Both the position numbers and the translations under genes were made by a program. The notes below the pieces were generated by a model that was not told the DNA's origin, searched no databases, and saw only the letters and a program-made list of their open reading frames with translations. This document shows positions 1 to 10,300 of a DNA stretch of 64,000 nt, piece by piece (the first letter of the stretch is position 1; each line of letters opens with the position of its first letter). Origin of the DNA: Changchengzhania lutea (GTDB lineage: Bacteria; Bacteroidota; Bacteroidia; Flavobacteriales; Flavobacteriaceae); contig NZ_CP039456.1 in NCBI RefSeq assembly GCF_006974145.1, positions 2,448,001-2,512,000 on the forward strand, given 5' to 3'.

Positions 1-251
1 TCTTTTGGGTAGTCTATTTTTGAGATATTATCGAGCAAACGTTCCATAACATACATTTCATTATAAACAGGGAGCTGTATGGTGACCAAGGGAATGCTAT
101 CTACTTTTGAAAAATCTAATAGAGGTGCTATCTTTTTTGTCTTTTTAGAACCCAAATAATTAAATAACAAATTGAGTTGCGCCAAGGCATACAAAAGTAT
201 GAGCATGAGCGCAATCGTATAAATAAGTATGATAATAGATACGAGAATCAT
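1..251 (-). CDS. Glycosyltransferase family 2, N-terminal part (cut by window edge)
   Basis: Only the first ~83 codons are inside the window; the gene runs off the left edge. The start codon is the ATG read from 251 downwards. The N-terminus has one hydrophobic segment (about residues 2-25), then a basic stretch (SKKTKK) and the opening strand of a GT-A fold (VTIQLPVYNE). This arrangement fits membrane-bound, processive-type family 2 glycosyltransferases. The start overlaps the stop of the gene at 248-940 by four bases (ATGA), so the two are probably co-translated. The acceptor and sugar cannot be told from this fragment. Confidence 0.8.
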   Translation of the reverse strand, partial: MILVSIIILIYTIALMLILLYALAQLNLLFNYLGSKKTKKIAPLLDFSKVDSIPLVTIQLPVYNEMYVMERLLDNISKIDYPK

Positions 252-940
252 TTTTTAATACTGTATTGAAATATCCAACCTAAAATTTTAAACCCTGCAA
301 ATATAGCACCTTTAACGGTGCCAGAAACTTTTGAAACACCTATTCTATTTCTGTAATTTACCGGCACTTCAGTGTAGGTTAATTTTTGTTTTAATGCTTT
401 GAGTTGCATTTCTACCGTCCAGCCATAGGTTTTGTCTTCCATATGCAGGGCTAGTAATTTAGTGTATTTTATAGCTCTAAACGGACCAAGATCCGTAAAT
501 TTTGCTCCAAAAAAAAGGCGCATTAAATTTGTCGCTAACCAATTTCCGAAAACTTGAGGTATCGTCATAGCTCCTGCTTCTCGTAGTAGTTTAACACGGG
601 CGCCAATTACAAAATCAATATTTTTTTCTAATATGGGCTGCACTATTTTGGTTAATTCTTCGGGGTAATCACTGTAATCGCCATCTAAAAAAACCACAAT
701 ATCTGGTTTGTTTTCTTGTATTGCTAGGTATTGCATACCTTTTAAACAGGCGTATCCGTAGCCTTTCCTGTTTTCGGTAAGTACAGTGGCGCCTGCATGT
801 TTGGCATTGGCTTCTGTGGCATCTGTAGAATTATTGCTTACTACAATAATTTCATCGACAAATGCGGGAATATCCTTGATGACTTTGGAAATTGAGTCTG
901 CTTCGTTATAAGCAGGGATAATGACTTTTATTTGGGGCAT
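248..940 (-). CDS. Glycosyltransferase family 2 (DPM1-like, polyprenyl-phosphate type)
   Basis: A 230-residue GT-A enzyme. The nucleotide-sugar binding start (VIIPAYNEADSI) is at residues 6-17 and the metal-binding DXD-like motif (FLDGDYSD) is near residues 84-91. The length and the lack of an N-terminal membrane anchor resemble dolichol- or polyprenyl-phosphate mannosyl/glucosyltransferases, which load a sugar onto a lipid carrier at the inner face of the membrane. It is followed, with a 4-bp overlap, by a second membrane-anchored glycosyltransferase. The exact sugar and lipid are not readable from sequence. Confidence 0.85.
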   Translation of the reverse strand: MPQIKVIIPAYNEADSISKVIKDIPAFVDEIIVVSNNSTDATEANAKHAGATVLTENRKGYGYACLKGMQYLAIQENKPDIVVFLDGDYSDYPEELTKIVQPILEKNIDFVIGARVKLLREAGAMTIPQVFGNWLATNLMRLFFGAKFTDLGPFRAIKYTKLLALHMEDKTYGWTVEMQLKALKQKLTYTEVPVNYRNRIGVSKVSGTVKGAIFAGFKILGWIFQYSIKK

Positions 941-1046
941 TTGTGGTGAAATAAATTTTGTTTTAAAGCAATAAAAAAGTTTATTACTTAATTAAATTTG
1001 TTGATTCTCGTTTTTAAAAAAGATGAAGCTAGAAGTAAACTTATTA

Positions 1047-2639
1047 CTATTTCTGATTCACTAAATCCATTAAGTCTACATCATTTCCCAATAATATATC
1101 TGTGGGATTGATACGCCCTTTTTCAGGTCCGTTTTCTAACTTTAAAACACCTCTCGGGCAAACCGCACTGCAAATACCACAGCCTACGCAACTGGATCTT
1201 ACAATGTTTTCGCCTTTTTGGGCATAGGCCCTAACATCGATGCCCATTTCGCAATAGGTAGAGCAATTGCCACATGAAATACATTGGCCGCCGTTAGTGG
1301 TTATTCTGAATCGGGATTTAAAGCGTTGCACCAGGCCTAAATACGCAGCAAGCGGACAGCCAAAACGGCACCATACCCGATTACCAAAAATAGGGTAAAA
1401 GCCAGTACCAATAACACCTGCAAAAATGGCTCCTATTAAAAAACCATAAATGTCTTGAACGGTTTGTGTTTTAATGCCCAATACCGAAGGGCTTCCTGAA
1501 AAGTAAGTGTATAATGTAAAACCTGTCATCACTAATACAAAAACCAAAACCCCATGTACAATCCAGCGTTCAAACTTCCATGCTATTAACGATTTGTCTG
1601 ATAATTGCCGATAAGGATCCCCTAAAGTTTCGGCGAGTCCACCACAACCACAAACCCAAGAGCAGTACCATCGTTTTCCAAAGAAATAGACCATCACAGG
1701 CACAATGACTAAGGTCAACACGATTCCCCAAATAAGAATGAATAATCCCAAGCCACCACTGGTAATAAGTTCGTCTAGGTTCCAACTAAAGAAAAAATCA
1801 TAATCTAATGGGAAGGCATTTTTAAAATCGTACCAAGGTTTTTCAAAACGCACTAAAATTTCAGGAATTAAAAAGGCAAAAACAATTTGAAAGAACAAGA
1901 CAGATGTAGTACGTAGTATTTGATAGTTATTATGCCGGTATTTAATATACATTCTAACGGCCATAACCGTCATTACCGTGCAATACATAAAGCCGTACAA
2001 AAACCACTGGCTGGCTAAGTTCCCGCTCAAATTTTTACTAATGGGATCCACTATATAGGTCCAATTGACAATATAATCTGGTCTAAAATACAGCAGTAAA
2101 TAAAACCCGACCAGAAAGATAAAGGCAAACCAACCTATCCAACCTCTGTTGGTGGATGCATCAAACCAAATGCCGTTATTTTTAATGCCTGGCGGCCCTA
2201 AAGTAATCACTTTAGGTGTCATATACAGGAGTGCCCCAATAATACCCAAACCAAAAGTTAGCCACCAAAAAAGCCATTTATTCTGTTTAATAAGTCCGGT
2301 GCCCGAAGCTTTTACTATTTGATAAGAAAAGCTGTGCGGCTTATCCCAAATGACTTTATCCCAGAGCTCATTTTTTCGATGCTTTATATTCGCATTTTCT
2401 ATGGCAGTTGTGATTTCTGAAGAAAGCGTAAATGGATTGGTGAAGGGTTTCCCCACGACATCTTGATTCATGTCATTGATGAACAAGTCACTTTTTATGC
2501 CTTTATCACTAATAACAGATTCGAACACTTCAGAAGTAACCTCATACTTGCCTAAGAAAATGAGCGCTGTGAAAACGGACAGTCCGATTAAAAAAAGGCT
2601 CAGACCAATGTTTTGTATATTTTTCATAGGATTAAGCAC
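1047..2639 (-). CDS. Membrane polyferredoxin (NapH/CcoG-like 4Fe-4S protein)
   Basis: A 530-residue integral membrane iron-sulfur protein. After an N-terminal anchor (about 12-30) comes a ~90-residue presumably extracytoplasmic domain, then several membrane helices (about 121-140, 167-187, 210-232, 244-262, 296-320, 360-382, 398-420). Two cysteine clusters follow helices (CSWVCGCG at 326-333, CRFGC at 424-428), as in NapH/NosR/CcoG proteins. The C-terminus carries two classical 4Fe-4S motifs (CISCGNCSTYC at 453-463 and CVGCGICSAVC at 484-494). It probably passes electrons across the membrane together with the upstream FAD oxidoreductase, which it overlaps by 8 bp. A start at 2627 (Met5) is also possible. 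The electron donor and acceptor are unknown. Confidence 0.85.
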   Translation of the reverse strand: MLNPMKNIQNIGLSLFLIGLSVFTALIFLGKYEVTSEVFESVISDKGIKSDLFINDMNQDVVGKPFTNPFTLSSEITTAIENANIKHRKNELWDKVIWDKPHSFSYQIVKASGTGLIKQNKWLFWWLTFGLGIIGALLYMTPKVITLGPPGIKNNGIWFDASTNRGWIGWFAFIFLVGFYLLLYFRPDYIVNWTYIVDPISKNLSGNLASQWFLYGFMYCTVMTVMAVRMYIKYRHNNYQILRTTSVLFFQIVFAFLIPEILVRFEKPWYDFKNAFPLDYDFFFSWNLDELITSGGLGLFILIWGIVLTLVIVPVMVYFFGKRWYCSWVCGCGGLAETLGDPYRQLSDKSLIAWKFERWIVHGVLVFVLVMTGFTLYTYFSGSPSVLGIKTQTVQDIYGFLIGAIFAGVIGTGFYPIFGNRVWCRFGCPLAAYLGLVQRFKSRFRITTNGGQCISCGNCSTYCEMGIDVRAYAQKGENIVRSSCVGCGICSAVCPRGVLKLENGPEKGRINPTDILLGNDVDLMDLVNQK

Positions 2640-3975
2640 TGAAAATACGTTTCCAGCTTTTCTTTTTTAGTTGCACATTGGTGTTATTTTCTAAGTTGAA
2701 TTTTGCCACGATGTTTTTTTCGTAAAGTTTGTAAAATTCAGGATCAAAATTAGCATCTGCCAAATGCTCTAAAACATAATTAATCGAACGTTTTTCAGTT
2801 AAAACGGCATCAAAAAAGTCATGCCGCATTCTAATACCAAATGTATTGATGCCTATAAACTCCCCTGTTGTATTGTTATAACTTAGGTGTATGCCCTTGT
2901 TCCCGTCGGTATGTTCCCAATAAAACCGAGTTTCATGGCTTTTGGGTTCTGCCCAAACCCAACCATAGGTTTGATATTCAATGTCGAAAAACTTAGCGGA
3001 GTTGAACCAATGTCCCGGTTTATATGGTATTCTGTTTCCGCAAATGGTCTGTGCTAGCGTTTCTCCCATCATGCGCCCTGTATACCATACCGCCTCAATA
3101 GGTCTGCGTTGGTCTATACCTTTATGTTGTTCGGCACAATCACCAATAGCGTAAACATCAGGGATATTTGTTTCGAGAAAACGGTTCACTTTAACACCTC
3201 TACCGGTTTCTATTTCTGAGTCTTTTATAAAATCTATATTTGGTGATACGCCAGCCGTCAAGCCAACAACATCACAGGCTATTTCCTCGCCTGTTTCTTC
3301 AATTATAATGGATTTGACTTGCCCGTTTTCATCAGAAATGATTTCTTTAAGATTTGTAGATAAACGTAAATCTATTCCATTTTTTAAGATTTCTCTGTTA
3401 ATCATTGTACTCTCCTCTCTTGGTAAAACAATGTCCCAAAAACTACTTTCCCTAACCAGAAATGTCACCGGGATATCACGCGAGTGTAGCATTTCGGCAA
3501 GTTCAATACCAATTAAGCCACCACCGACAATTACTGCTCGTTTACAAACCGTGTTATTGGGGGCGTAGGTTTCAAGAAGGTCCAAATCTTGTTTGTGGTA
3601 CATGCCCATCACGCCTTTTAAATCTTGACCGGGCCATCCAAACTTATTGGGTTTGCTGCCTGTGGCAATAATGAGTTTGTCATATTGAAGCGTGTCACCT
3701 TTTTGAAAGTGTAATGTTTTACTCTGGGTGTCAACAGTTTTTACAAAGCCTTTTTTTAAGTGTATTCTATTTTTCTCCCAAAACCAATTTTCGTAAGGTT
3801 GCGTATGTTCAAACTTCATGTGCCCCATATAGACATACATTAACGCTGTACGTGAGAAAAAATAATCGGTTTCAGCTGAAATAATGGTGATTTTTTTATC
3901 GGAAAGTTTTCTAATATGTCTGGCAGCGGTTACTCCAGAGATACCGTTTCCAATAATAACGATGTGTTCTTCCAT
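2632..3975 (-). CDS. NAD(P)/FAD-dependent pyridine nucleotide-disulfide oxidoreductase family protein
   Basis: A 447-residue flavoprotein. The FAD-binding Rossmann motif (IIGNGISGVTAARH) is at residues 6-19, the NAD(P)-binding motif (IVGGGLIGIELAEML) near 148-162, and the second FAD contact (VYAIGDCAEQ) near 273-282. No CxxxxC redox disulfide is seen, so it resembles NADH:ferredoxin or nitrite-reductase-type reductases more than disulfide reductases. It lies directly upstream of the membrane polyferredoxin with an 8-bp overlap, so the pair probably forms one electron-transfer unit. The physiological partner is inferred from this context only. Confidence 0.85.
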   Translation of the reverse strand: MEEHIVIIGNGISGVTAARHIRKLSDKKITIISAETDYFFSRTALMYVYMGHMKFEHTQPYENWFWEKNRIHLKKGFVKTVDTQSKTLHFQKGDTLQYDKLIIATGSKPNKFGWPGQDLKGVMGMYHKQDLDLLETYAPNNTVCKRAVIVGGGLIGIELAEMLHSRDIPVTFLVRESSFWDIVLPREESTMINREILKNGIDLRLSTNLKEIISDENGQVKSIIIEETGEEIACDVVGLTAGVSPNIDFIKDSEIETGRGVKVNRFLETNIPDVYAIGDCAEQHKGIDQRRPIEAVWYTGRMMGETLAQTICGNRIPYKPGHWFNSAKFFDIEYQTYGWVWAEPKSHETRFYWEHTDGNKGIHLSYNNTTGEFIGINTFGIRMRHDFFDAVLTEKRSINYVLEHLADANFDPEFYKLYEKNIVAKFNLENNTNVQLKKKSWKRIFSA

Positions 3976-4181
3976 AGTTTGGCGGTTGTGTTGTATAGTT
4001 GGTCGAAGCTAAAGATAATAACTTATCTTGGTGTTGTTAATTTAGAATGGGTTTAAATTGAATTTTAAATGTAAGGATTCATACTTCCGTAAGATATTAA
4101 AAATCTTTTTTATTAAGTGTAAGTTAGCCATCACTTTATTCGACATAGCTGTTGTTACTTTACGATTAATAAAACAAAAGG

Positions 4182-5084
4182 ATGAAAAAAGCATTACTAA
4201 TACTTGTCGCCATAACGTTCAGTTTTAATTGTTTTTCACAAGAAGAAAATCAGGAATCATCAAAAAGTAATATTCAAACCTATACCCCTTCAAAACTATT
4301 AAAGAAAGGGCAGTGGGATATAAAATGGTTTAATAATCTTTATACGGAGACGAAAAGTAAATTTAATGGTGTAAAGAGTGACAAGGCACGTGAAACTTAT
4401 TTCACATCAACGGTAGACATTTTTACAGGAATTTCAAATAACAACAATTTTAATATGGGTTTGTTGCTTGAGTTTCGTTCTAATGCCGTTGCAGGTAGAG
4501 ATGCTTTAGATGTATTTTCTTTTGATGGCGAGCGGGGAACGGCGCGTTCTGGTTTTACGTCCTTTGCTCCTGCAATAAAGTTTAACCCTATTAAAAGTGT
4601 TTCAAATTTCACTGTTCTAACGGCATTTCATATTCCTCTAGTTGATAACGAATCGGAAGATTTTTTACCAGTAAATAACAATAATGGGGTGTTTTTAGAC
4701 CAAAATGGCTTTATATTCCAAAATCGTTTTTTCTATGATTACAGTTTTGCAGGTGGTGATTGGCAGTTGTTTTCAGAGCTTAATACAGAATACAACTTTG
4801 GTAAAGAAGAAGATAGTTTTGCTAATAATAGCTTACGTTTAACTCCAGGTCTGTTTTTAAGTTACTTCCCAAGTTCAAATTTTACAATACTGGCGTTAGC
4901 ACAACATTCACAATTAATTGATGCTGGGAATGATTTTTCTCAAGATTTTACAGCATTAGGAGGAGGTGCAAAATACCAATTAAGCGATGTGTTAAATATT
5001 GAGGCACTTTATACCAATTTTGTAAGAGGTAACGATACAGGTTTAGGACAAACATTTAACTTAGGCTTAAGGGCATTGTTTTAA
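4182..5084 (+). CDS. Predicted outer-membrane beta-barrel protein, function unknown
   Basis: A 300-residue secreted protein with a clear signal peptide (residues 1-19, ending before QEENQ). The mature part has many short amphipathic strands and glycine/aromatic-rich turns, and ends in a phenylalanine (GLRALF), the usual C-terminal signature of outer-membrane barrels. No enzymatic motif is visible. It is followed after 37 bp by the GH113-like lipoprotein and the Omp85-like protein, so the three may form one envelope operon. A transport or scaffold role is a guess. Confidence 0.7.
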   Translation: MKKALLILVAITFSFNCFSQEENQESSKSNIQTYTPSKLLKKGQWDIKWFNNLYTETKSKFNGVKSDKARETYFTSTVDIFTGISNNNNFNMGLLLEFRSNAVAGRDALDVFSFDGERGTARSGFTSFAPAIKFNPIKSVSNFTVLTAFHIPLVDNESEDFLPVNNNNGVFLDQNGFIFQNRFFYDYSFAGGDWQLFSELNTEYNFGKEEDSFANNSLRLTPGLFLSYFPSSNFTILALAQHSQLIDAGNDFSQDFTALGGGAKYQLSDVLNIEALYTNFVRGNDTGLGQTFNLGLRALF

Positions 5085-5121
5085 TGATTAATAGTAAATT
5101 AGAAGTTTAATAGTCATTTTA

Positions 5122-6126
5122 ATGAAAAACATTAAACTCCTAATTGTTTTATTTGGCCTTACTATTCAATCTTGTAGCACTCAAACTGAAAAGATTAACG
5201 GCGTTAGTTTTGTAGCTTCTAGTGAAGCGATTGATGAGACCCATACAAAGCCCGTAGTTAATATAAATGCAAATTATGCAGCGATAATGCCTTTTGGGTT
5301 TATCAAGGATTTAGATCACCCTGAGATAATTCATAATACCGATAGACAATGGTTTGGCGAAACCAGAGCAGGGGCAAAGCAGTACATTAACGAACTTCGA
5401 AAGAAGAAGATTAAAATTATGCTGAAACCCCAAATTTGGGTTTGGAGAGGTGAGTTTACTGGTTATATCGAAATGAAAAATGAAGCCCATTGGAAAACTT
5501 TAGAAAACTCCTATTCAAAATTTATTTTGGAATATGCAGAACTCGCTCAAGACATGAACGTGACTGTTTTTTGCATAGGAACAGAGCTTGAAAAATTTAT
5601 TGATAACAGACCAACGTACTGGAATAGATTGATTGTAGAAATAAAAACGATTTATAAAGGGAAACTAACCTATGCAGCCAATTGGGATGAGTTTAAACGC
5701 ACACCTTTTTGGAATCAGTTAGATTTTATAGGTGTTGATGCCTATTTTCCCGTAAGCAATAGTAAAACGCCCACACTAACTGAATGCTTAGAAGGTTGGG
5801 GGCAACATAAAAATACTATTCAAACTATATCTAAAAAACATAACAAACCTATTTTGTTCACAGAGTTTGGTTATAGAAGTGTAGATTATTCTGGGAAAAC
5901 CCCTTGGATAAGTGATAGAAGTATGGATCAAGTTAATCTCGAGGCACAAACCAATACAACACAAGCGCTGTTTGAAACCTTTTGGAAAGAAGAGTGGTTT
6001 GCAGGTGGTTTTATTTGGAAGTGGTTTCACAATAACGATCGTGTTGGAGGCGAAAGCAATCATATGTTTACCCCGCAAAATAAGCCAGTGGAGTCGGTTA
6101 TAATGTTGCATTATTCTAGAAAATGA
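5122..6126 (+). CDS. GH113-like glycoside hydrolase, lipoprotein
   Basis: A 334-residue protein with a lipoprotein signal (lipobox IQSC, Cys18), so it is probably anchored at the outer membrane. The body reads as a TIM barrel of the glycoside hydrolase 113 type: ML(K)PQIW after strand 3, a putative acid/base glutamate in CIGTELE (about residues 151-157) and a putative nucleophile glutamate in FTEFGY (about 240-245). Characterised GH113 members are beta-mannanases, but the substrate here cannot be assigned. The stop codon overlaps the start of the Omp85-like gene (ATGA), which suggests coupled translation. Family assignment is by motif recall, not by search. Confidence 0.7.
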   Translation: MKNIKLLIVLFGLTIQSCSTQTEKINGVSFVASSEAIDETHTKPVVNINANYAAIMPFGFIKDLDHPEIIHNTDRQWFGETRAGAKQYINELRKKKIKIMLKPQIWVWRGEFTGYIEMKNEAHWKTLENSYSKFILEYAELAQDMNVTVFCIGTELEKFIDNRPTYWNRLIVEIKTIYKGKLTYAANWDEFKRTPFWNQLDFIGVDAYFPVSNSKTPTLTECLEGWGQHKNTIQTISKKHNKPILFTEFGYRSVDYSGKTPWISDRSMDQVNLEAQTNTTQALFETFWKEEWFAGGFIWKWFHNNDRVGGESNHMFTPQNKPVESVIMLHYSRK

Positions 6127-7376
6127 AAAAAGCCATCTTCATTTTTTTTATATCAATATGGGCTCATTGTTTTTCGCAAGATCACCTGGTTGCCGATTTA
6201 AAGATTCAAGGCAATAAAAGGCTCAAAGCGTCCTTTGTAAAAAGCATATCAACTATAGAATCGGGTGGTGTTTTAGATTCAACCATTATAGCACAAGATA
6301 TTTTGCGGTTGAAACGATTGCCCTCTGTATCCCATGCGTATTATCAAGTGTTCCCTTCAGAAGGAAATCAATTTAACGTGTTTTATAATATTGAAGAGAA
6401 TTTCACACTTATACCATCTGCCAATGTATATACCACCAATGATGATGAATTTGCATACAGATTGGGACTTTATGAGTTTAATTTATTAGGGAGGAATATG
6501 ATTTTTGGAGGGTTTTACCAAAAAGATATATACAGTTCATATGCCATAAATTTTAGAGCGCCTTATTTGTTTTCCAATAAGTTGGGACTGGCATTAAACC
6601 ATCAGGATTTAACCACTCAGGAACCCGTTTTTTTTGATGATGAAACAGCCAATTATAAATATAGAAATAAGTCGTTTGAGATTTTAGGGTTGTATGAACT
6701 CAATTTTAAGAACAGGCTGGAATTAGGAGTCAATTATTTCACTGAAGATTACAGTTTTAAAGGAGAAAACATTAATAACAGACCAGAATTGAATGTGCAT
6801 AAATGGCTTGTCAAGGGCATTTATGAATATAATAATTTAGATTATTACTATCAGTATATCTCTGGATTTAGAAGTCAGTTTAACTTTCAATATGTTACGT
6901 CAACAAATGATATGCTCCCTGATTTTTTTATAGGCTGGAATGACTTTTTTTATTTTAACCGTTTGGGGAAAAGCGGGAATTTGGCAAGTCGATTAAGGCT
7001 AGGCCTATCCACTAATGATGAAACACCATTTGCTCCGTTTTCAGTAGATAATAATTTGAATGTTCGTGGCGTGGGTAATACCATTGATAGAGGGACAGGC
7101 GTTATCGTTCTAAATACCGAGTATCGCCATACACTTTATGAAAAAGAGTGGTTTGTTTTGCAAGGAAATGCTTTTGTAGATGCTGGTACATGGCGAAATC
7201 CAGGAGGCGATTTTGGGGATTTTGGAAAAATGGAAAACGTTAAAATATACCCTGGTCTTGGGCTTCGATTTATTCATAAAAAAATATACAATGCTATTTT
7301 TAGAATCGATTATGGTTACGGAATCACTAAAAATTCAATAAAAGGCTTAGTGTTTGGTATTGGGCAGTATTTTTAG
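6123..7376 (+). CDS. Short Omp85-superfamily outer-membrane protein (one POTRA domain plus barrel)
   Basis: A 417-residue protein with a signal peptide (about 1-18, ending CFSQ). Residues ~22-95 look like a single POTRA domain (ADLKIQGNKRLKASFVKS with a later LKRLPSVSHAYYQV). The rest is a strand-rich barrel. The conserved VRG turn of Omp85 proteins is seen at NVRGVGN (about residues 317-323), and the C-terminus ends in an aromatic residue (GQYF). Known family members insert or export outer-membrane proteins, but those are longer with more POTRA domains. This one is small and tied by a 4-bp overlap to a GH113-like gene, so a dedicated role is likely. Convergent with pyc, with no gap between the stop codons. 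Confidence 0.7.
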   Translation: MKKAIFIFFISIWAHCFSQDHLVADLKIQGNKRLKASFVKSISTIESGGVLDSTIIAQDILRLKRLPSVSHAYYQVFPSEGNQFNVFYNIEENFTLIPSANVYTTNDDEFAYRLGLYEFNLLGRNMIFGGFYQKDIYSSYAINFRAPYLFSNKLGLALNHQDLTTQEPVFFDDETANYKYRNKSFEILGLYELNFKNRLELGVNYFTEDYSFKGENINNRPELNVHKWLVKGIYEYNNLDYYYQYISGFRSQFNFQYVTSTNDMLPDFFIGWNDFFYFNRLGKSGNLASRLRLGLSTNDETPFAPFSVDNNLNVRGVGNTIDRGTGVIVLNTEYRHTLYEKEWFVLQGNAFVDAGTWRNPGGDFGDFGKMENVKIYPGLGLRFIHKKIYNAIFRIDYGYGITKNSIKGLVFGIGQYF

Positions 7377-10300
7377 CTATTCCATGACCAAAACCAAATC
7401 TTCCGAATTTACCATAACACCACTTTTTAATGCTATTTTCTTAATGGTTGCCTCTGTATGCGCTGTTATAGTGGTTTCCATCTTCATCGCTTCAATAATA
7501 AATAAAGGTTGATTCTTTACCACCTGCTCTCCTCTTTTTACCAAAATGGTAGATAACATACCTTGTAAGGGCGCTCCAATTTGTTTTGGATCTGTGCTGT
7601 CCACTTTAATATGCTCAATCTTTTCAACTTTAATGGAAGTATCCTTAATTCTAACACTTCTCCCTTGTCCGTTTACTTTAAAATAAACGGTCACCATACC
7701 ATTGCTATTGGCTTGACCAACAGAATCCAGAGTAATCAATAGTGTTTTTCCTTTGTCTAATTCAACAATAATTTCCTCTCCTATTTCCATACCATAGAAA
7801 AAATTCTTGGTCGGCAAGTTCATGAGGTTATCATATTTTAAATGATTATTATAGGCATCAGTAAACACTTTAGGATACAATTGGTATGAGAGAAAATCAG
7901 TGTATTCAATGCTCCTGCTTAGATCATTTTCAAATATATTCTTGAATGTCGCATATTCTTGCTCAATGTCTAAATCCGGAAGATGCGCATTTGGCCGGTC
8001 TGTATAGGGTTTTTGATCTTTTAAGATAATGCTTTGTAATTTTTTAGGGAATCCCCCAACAGGTTGGCCCAAGTCGCCTTTAAACATATCTACTACCGAC
8101 TGCGGGAAAGATAGGGTATCACCTTTTTCAAGAACATCCTGAACGGTTAAATTATTACTCACTAAATATTGCGCCATATCGCCCACAACTTTTGAGCTAG
8201 GTGTCACCTTAATGATATCTCCAAAAAGGGTATTGACATCCCCATACATCTTCGTGATTTCATAAAAACGATCCCCCAAACCTAAGGCCTGTGCTTGTGG
8301 TCTTAAATTAGAATATTGGCCACCAGGAATTTCATGCTTGTAGACTTCCCCAGAACCTGCTTTTAAACCGGATTCAAATGGATAATAATATTCCCTAACG
8401 GTTTCCCAATAATTGGAGTAGTCGTTTAAGGAATCTATATCCATATGGCTCGCTCTATCTTGAAACTTCAACATTTCTACAATGGAATTGAAATTGGGTT
8501 GCGAGGTCAACCCGGAGACACCGCCAAGGGCGACATCCACCACATCTACACCGGCCTCAATCGCTTTTAAGTAAGTGGCAGATTGAATGGATGAGGTGTC
8601 GTGGGTATGTAAATGAACAGGGATATTGAGTTCGCTTTTTAGTGCGGAGATAAGCTCGTAAGCGGCATAAGGTTTTAATAATCCTGTCATATCCTTTACG
8701 CCTAAAATGTGGGCGCCTGCATTTTCGATCTCCTTAGCAAGATTGACGTAATATTTTAAATTGTATTTGGTGTTTTTCGGATTTAAGATATCGTTGGTGT
8801 AACATAGAGAACCTTCCGCAAGACCCTGTGTTCGGGTTCGCACGTGCTCAATACATGGCGCAATGGATTTCATCCAGTTAAGTGAATCAAATATTCTAAA
8901 AACATCCACGCCATTTTCCCAAGATTGGGAAACAAACTCACCAATTAAATTGTCTGAATACGCTTTATAGCCAACCCCGTTGGAGCCTCTAATAAGCATT
9001 TGTAGCAGCAAATTTGGCATGGCCTTACGCAATAAACGCAGTCTTTCCCAAGGGTTTTCTTGAAGAAAACGTAAGCACACATCAAAAGTAGCGCCGCCCC
9101 AAACTTCCATACTGAATACATCCGGATGATTTTTAGCATACCCTTCGGCCACTTTAAGCATATCAAATGTTCGCATGCGCGTTGCCAACAGACTTTGATG
9201 GGCATCTCGCATGGTGGTATCTGTAAAATGAACCTTCTTTTCATTTTTCAACCATTGTGAAAATTTTTCTGGACCTAATTTGGTGAGCAAATCCTTGGTG
9301 CCTTTTGGATATTCCGCATTCACATCAAATTTCGGTACTGTTGGCTTTACGAACGTTTTGCTAGGGTCTATTTTTTTTACGTCGGCATTACCATTTACAA
9401 TAACATCCCCTAAATATGTGATTAATTTGGTTGCCCTGTTTCTTGGCTCTTTAAAAATAAATAAATCGGGGTTTGCTTTGATAAAGTTTACCGTAACCTT
9501 TCCTTTTCTAAAAGTATCATGTGTTAGAATATTACTAAGAAATGGCATATTTGTTTTTACGCCACGAATCCTAAATTCTGATAAGGCACGTTGAATTTTT
9601 CTGCTGGCACCATCAAGTGTCCTACTGTTTGCAGTCACTTTAACTAACATGGAATCGAAAAACGGTGAAATGGTAACCCCTTGATAGATGCTTCCTGCAT
9701 CCAGTCGAATGCCAAACCCAGAGGCACTTCTGTAAGCTGTAATGGTTCCGTAATCTGGTTTGAAATCGTTTTGGGGATCTTCAGTTGTAATCCGACACTG
9801 CAGCGCATATCCATTAACGTATATGGATGCTTGACTTGGTATTTTAATTTGTGTGTCAGCAAGTTTATAACCGCCAGCAATAAATAATTGGGTTTTAACC
9901 AAATCTATATTGGTCACCACTTCGGTAACGGTATGTTCTACTTGGATTCGTGGATTGACTTCAATAAAGTAGATGGAATCAGCATCTACTAAAAATTCAA
10001 CCGTACCAATATTATTATAGTTTACGGCTTTGCATATTTTTAGCGCATAGTCGTATAAAGCTTGTTTTGTTTTCTGTTTTAATCCGTAGGAAGGTGCAAA
10101 TTCAATAACTTTTTGATAGCGCCGTTGTACGGAACAATCTCGTTCATACAAATGTACCATATGGCCATGATTATCGGCAACAATTTGTATTTCAATATGT
10201 TTTGGGTTTTCTACAAATTTCTCTAAAAAGACGGTGTCATCTCCAAAAGCGTTAAGGGCTTCTCGTTTACTTTCATTAAAAGCACCCTTTAATTCATCTT

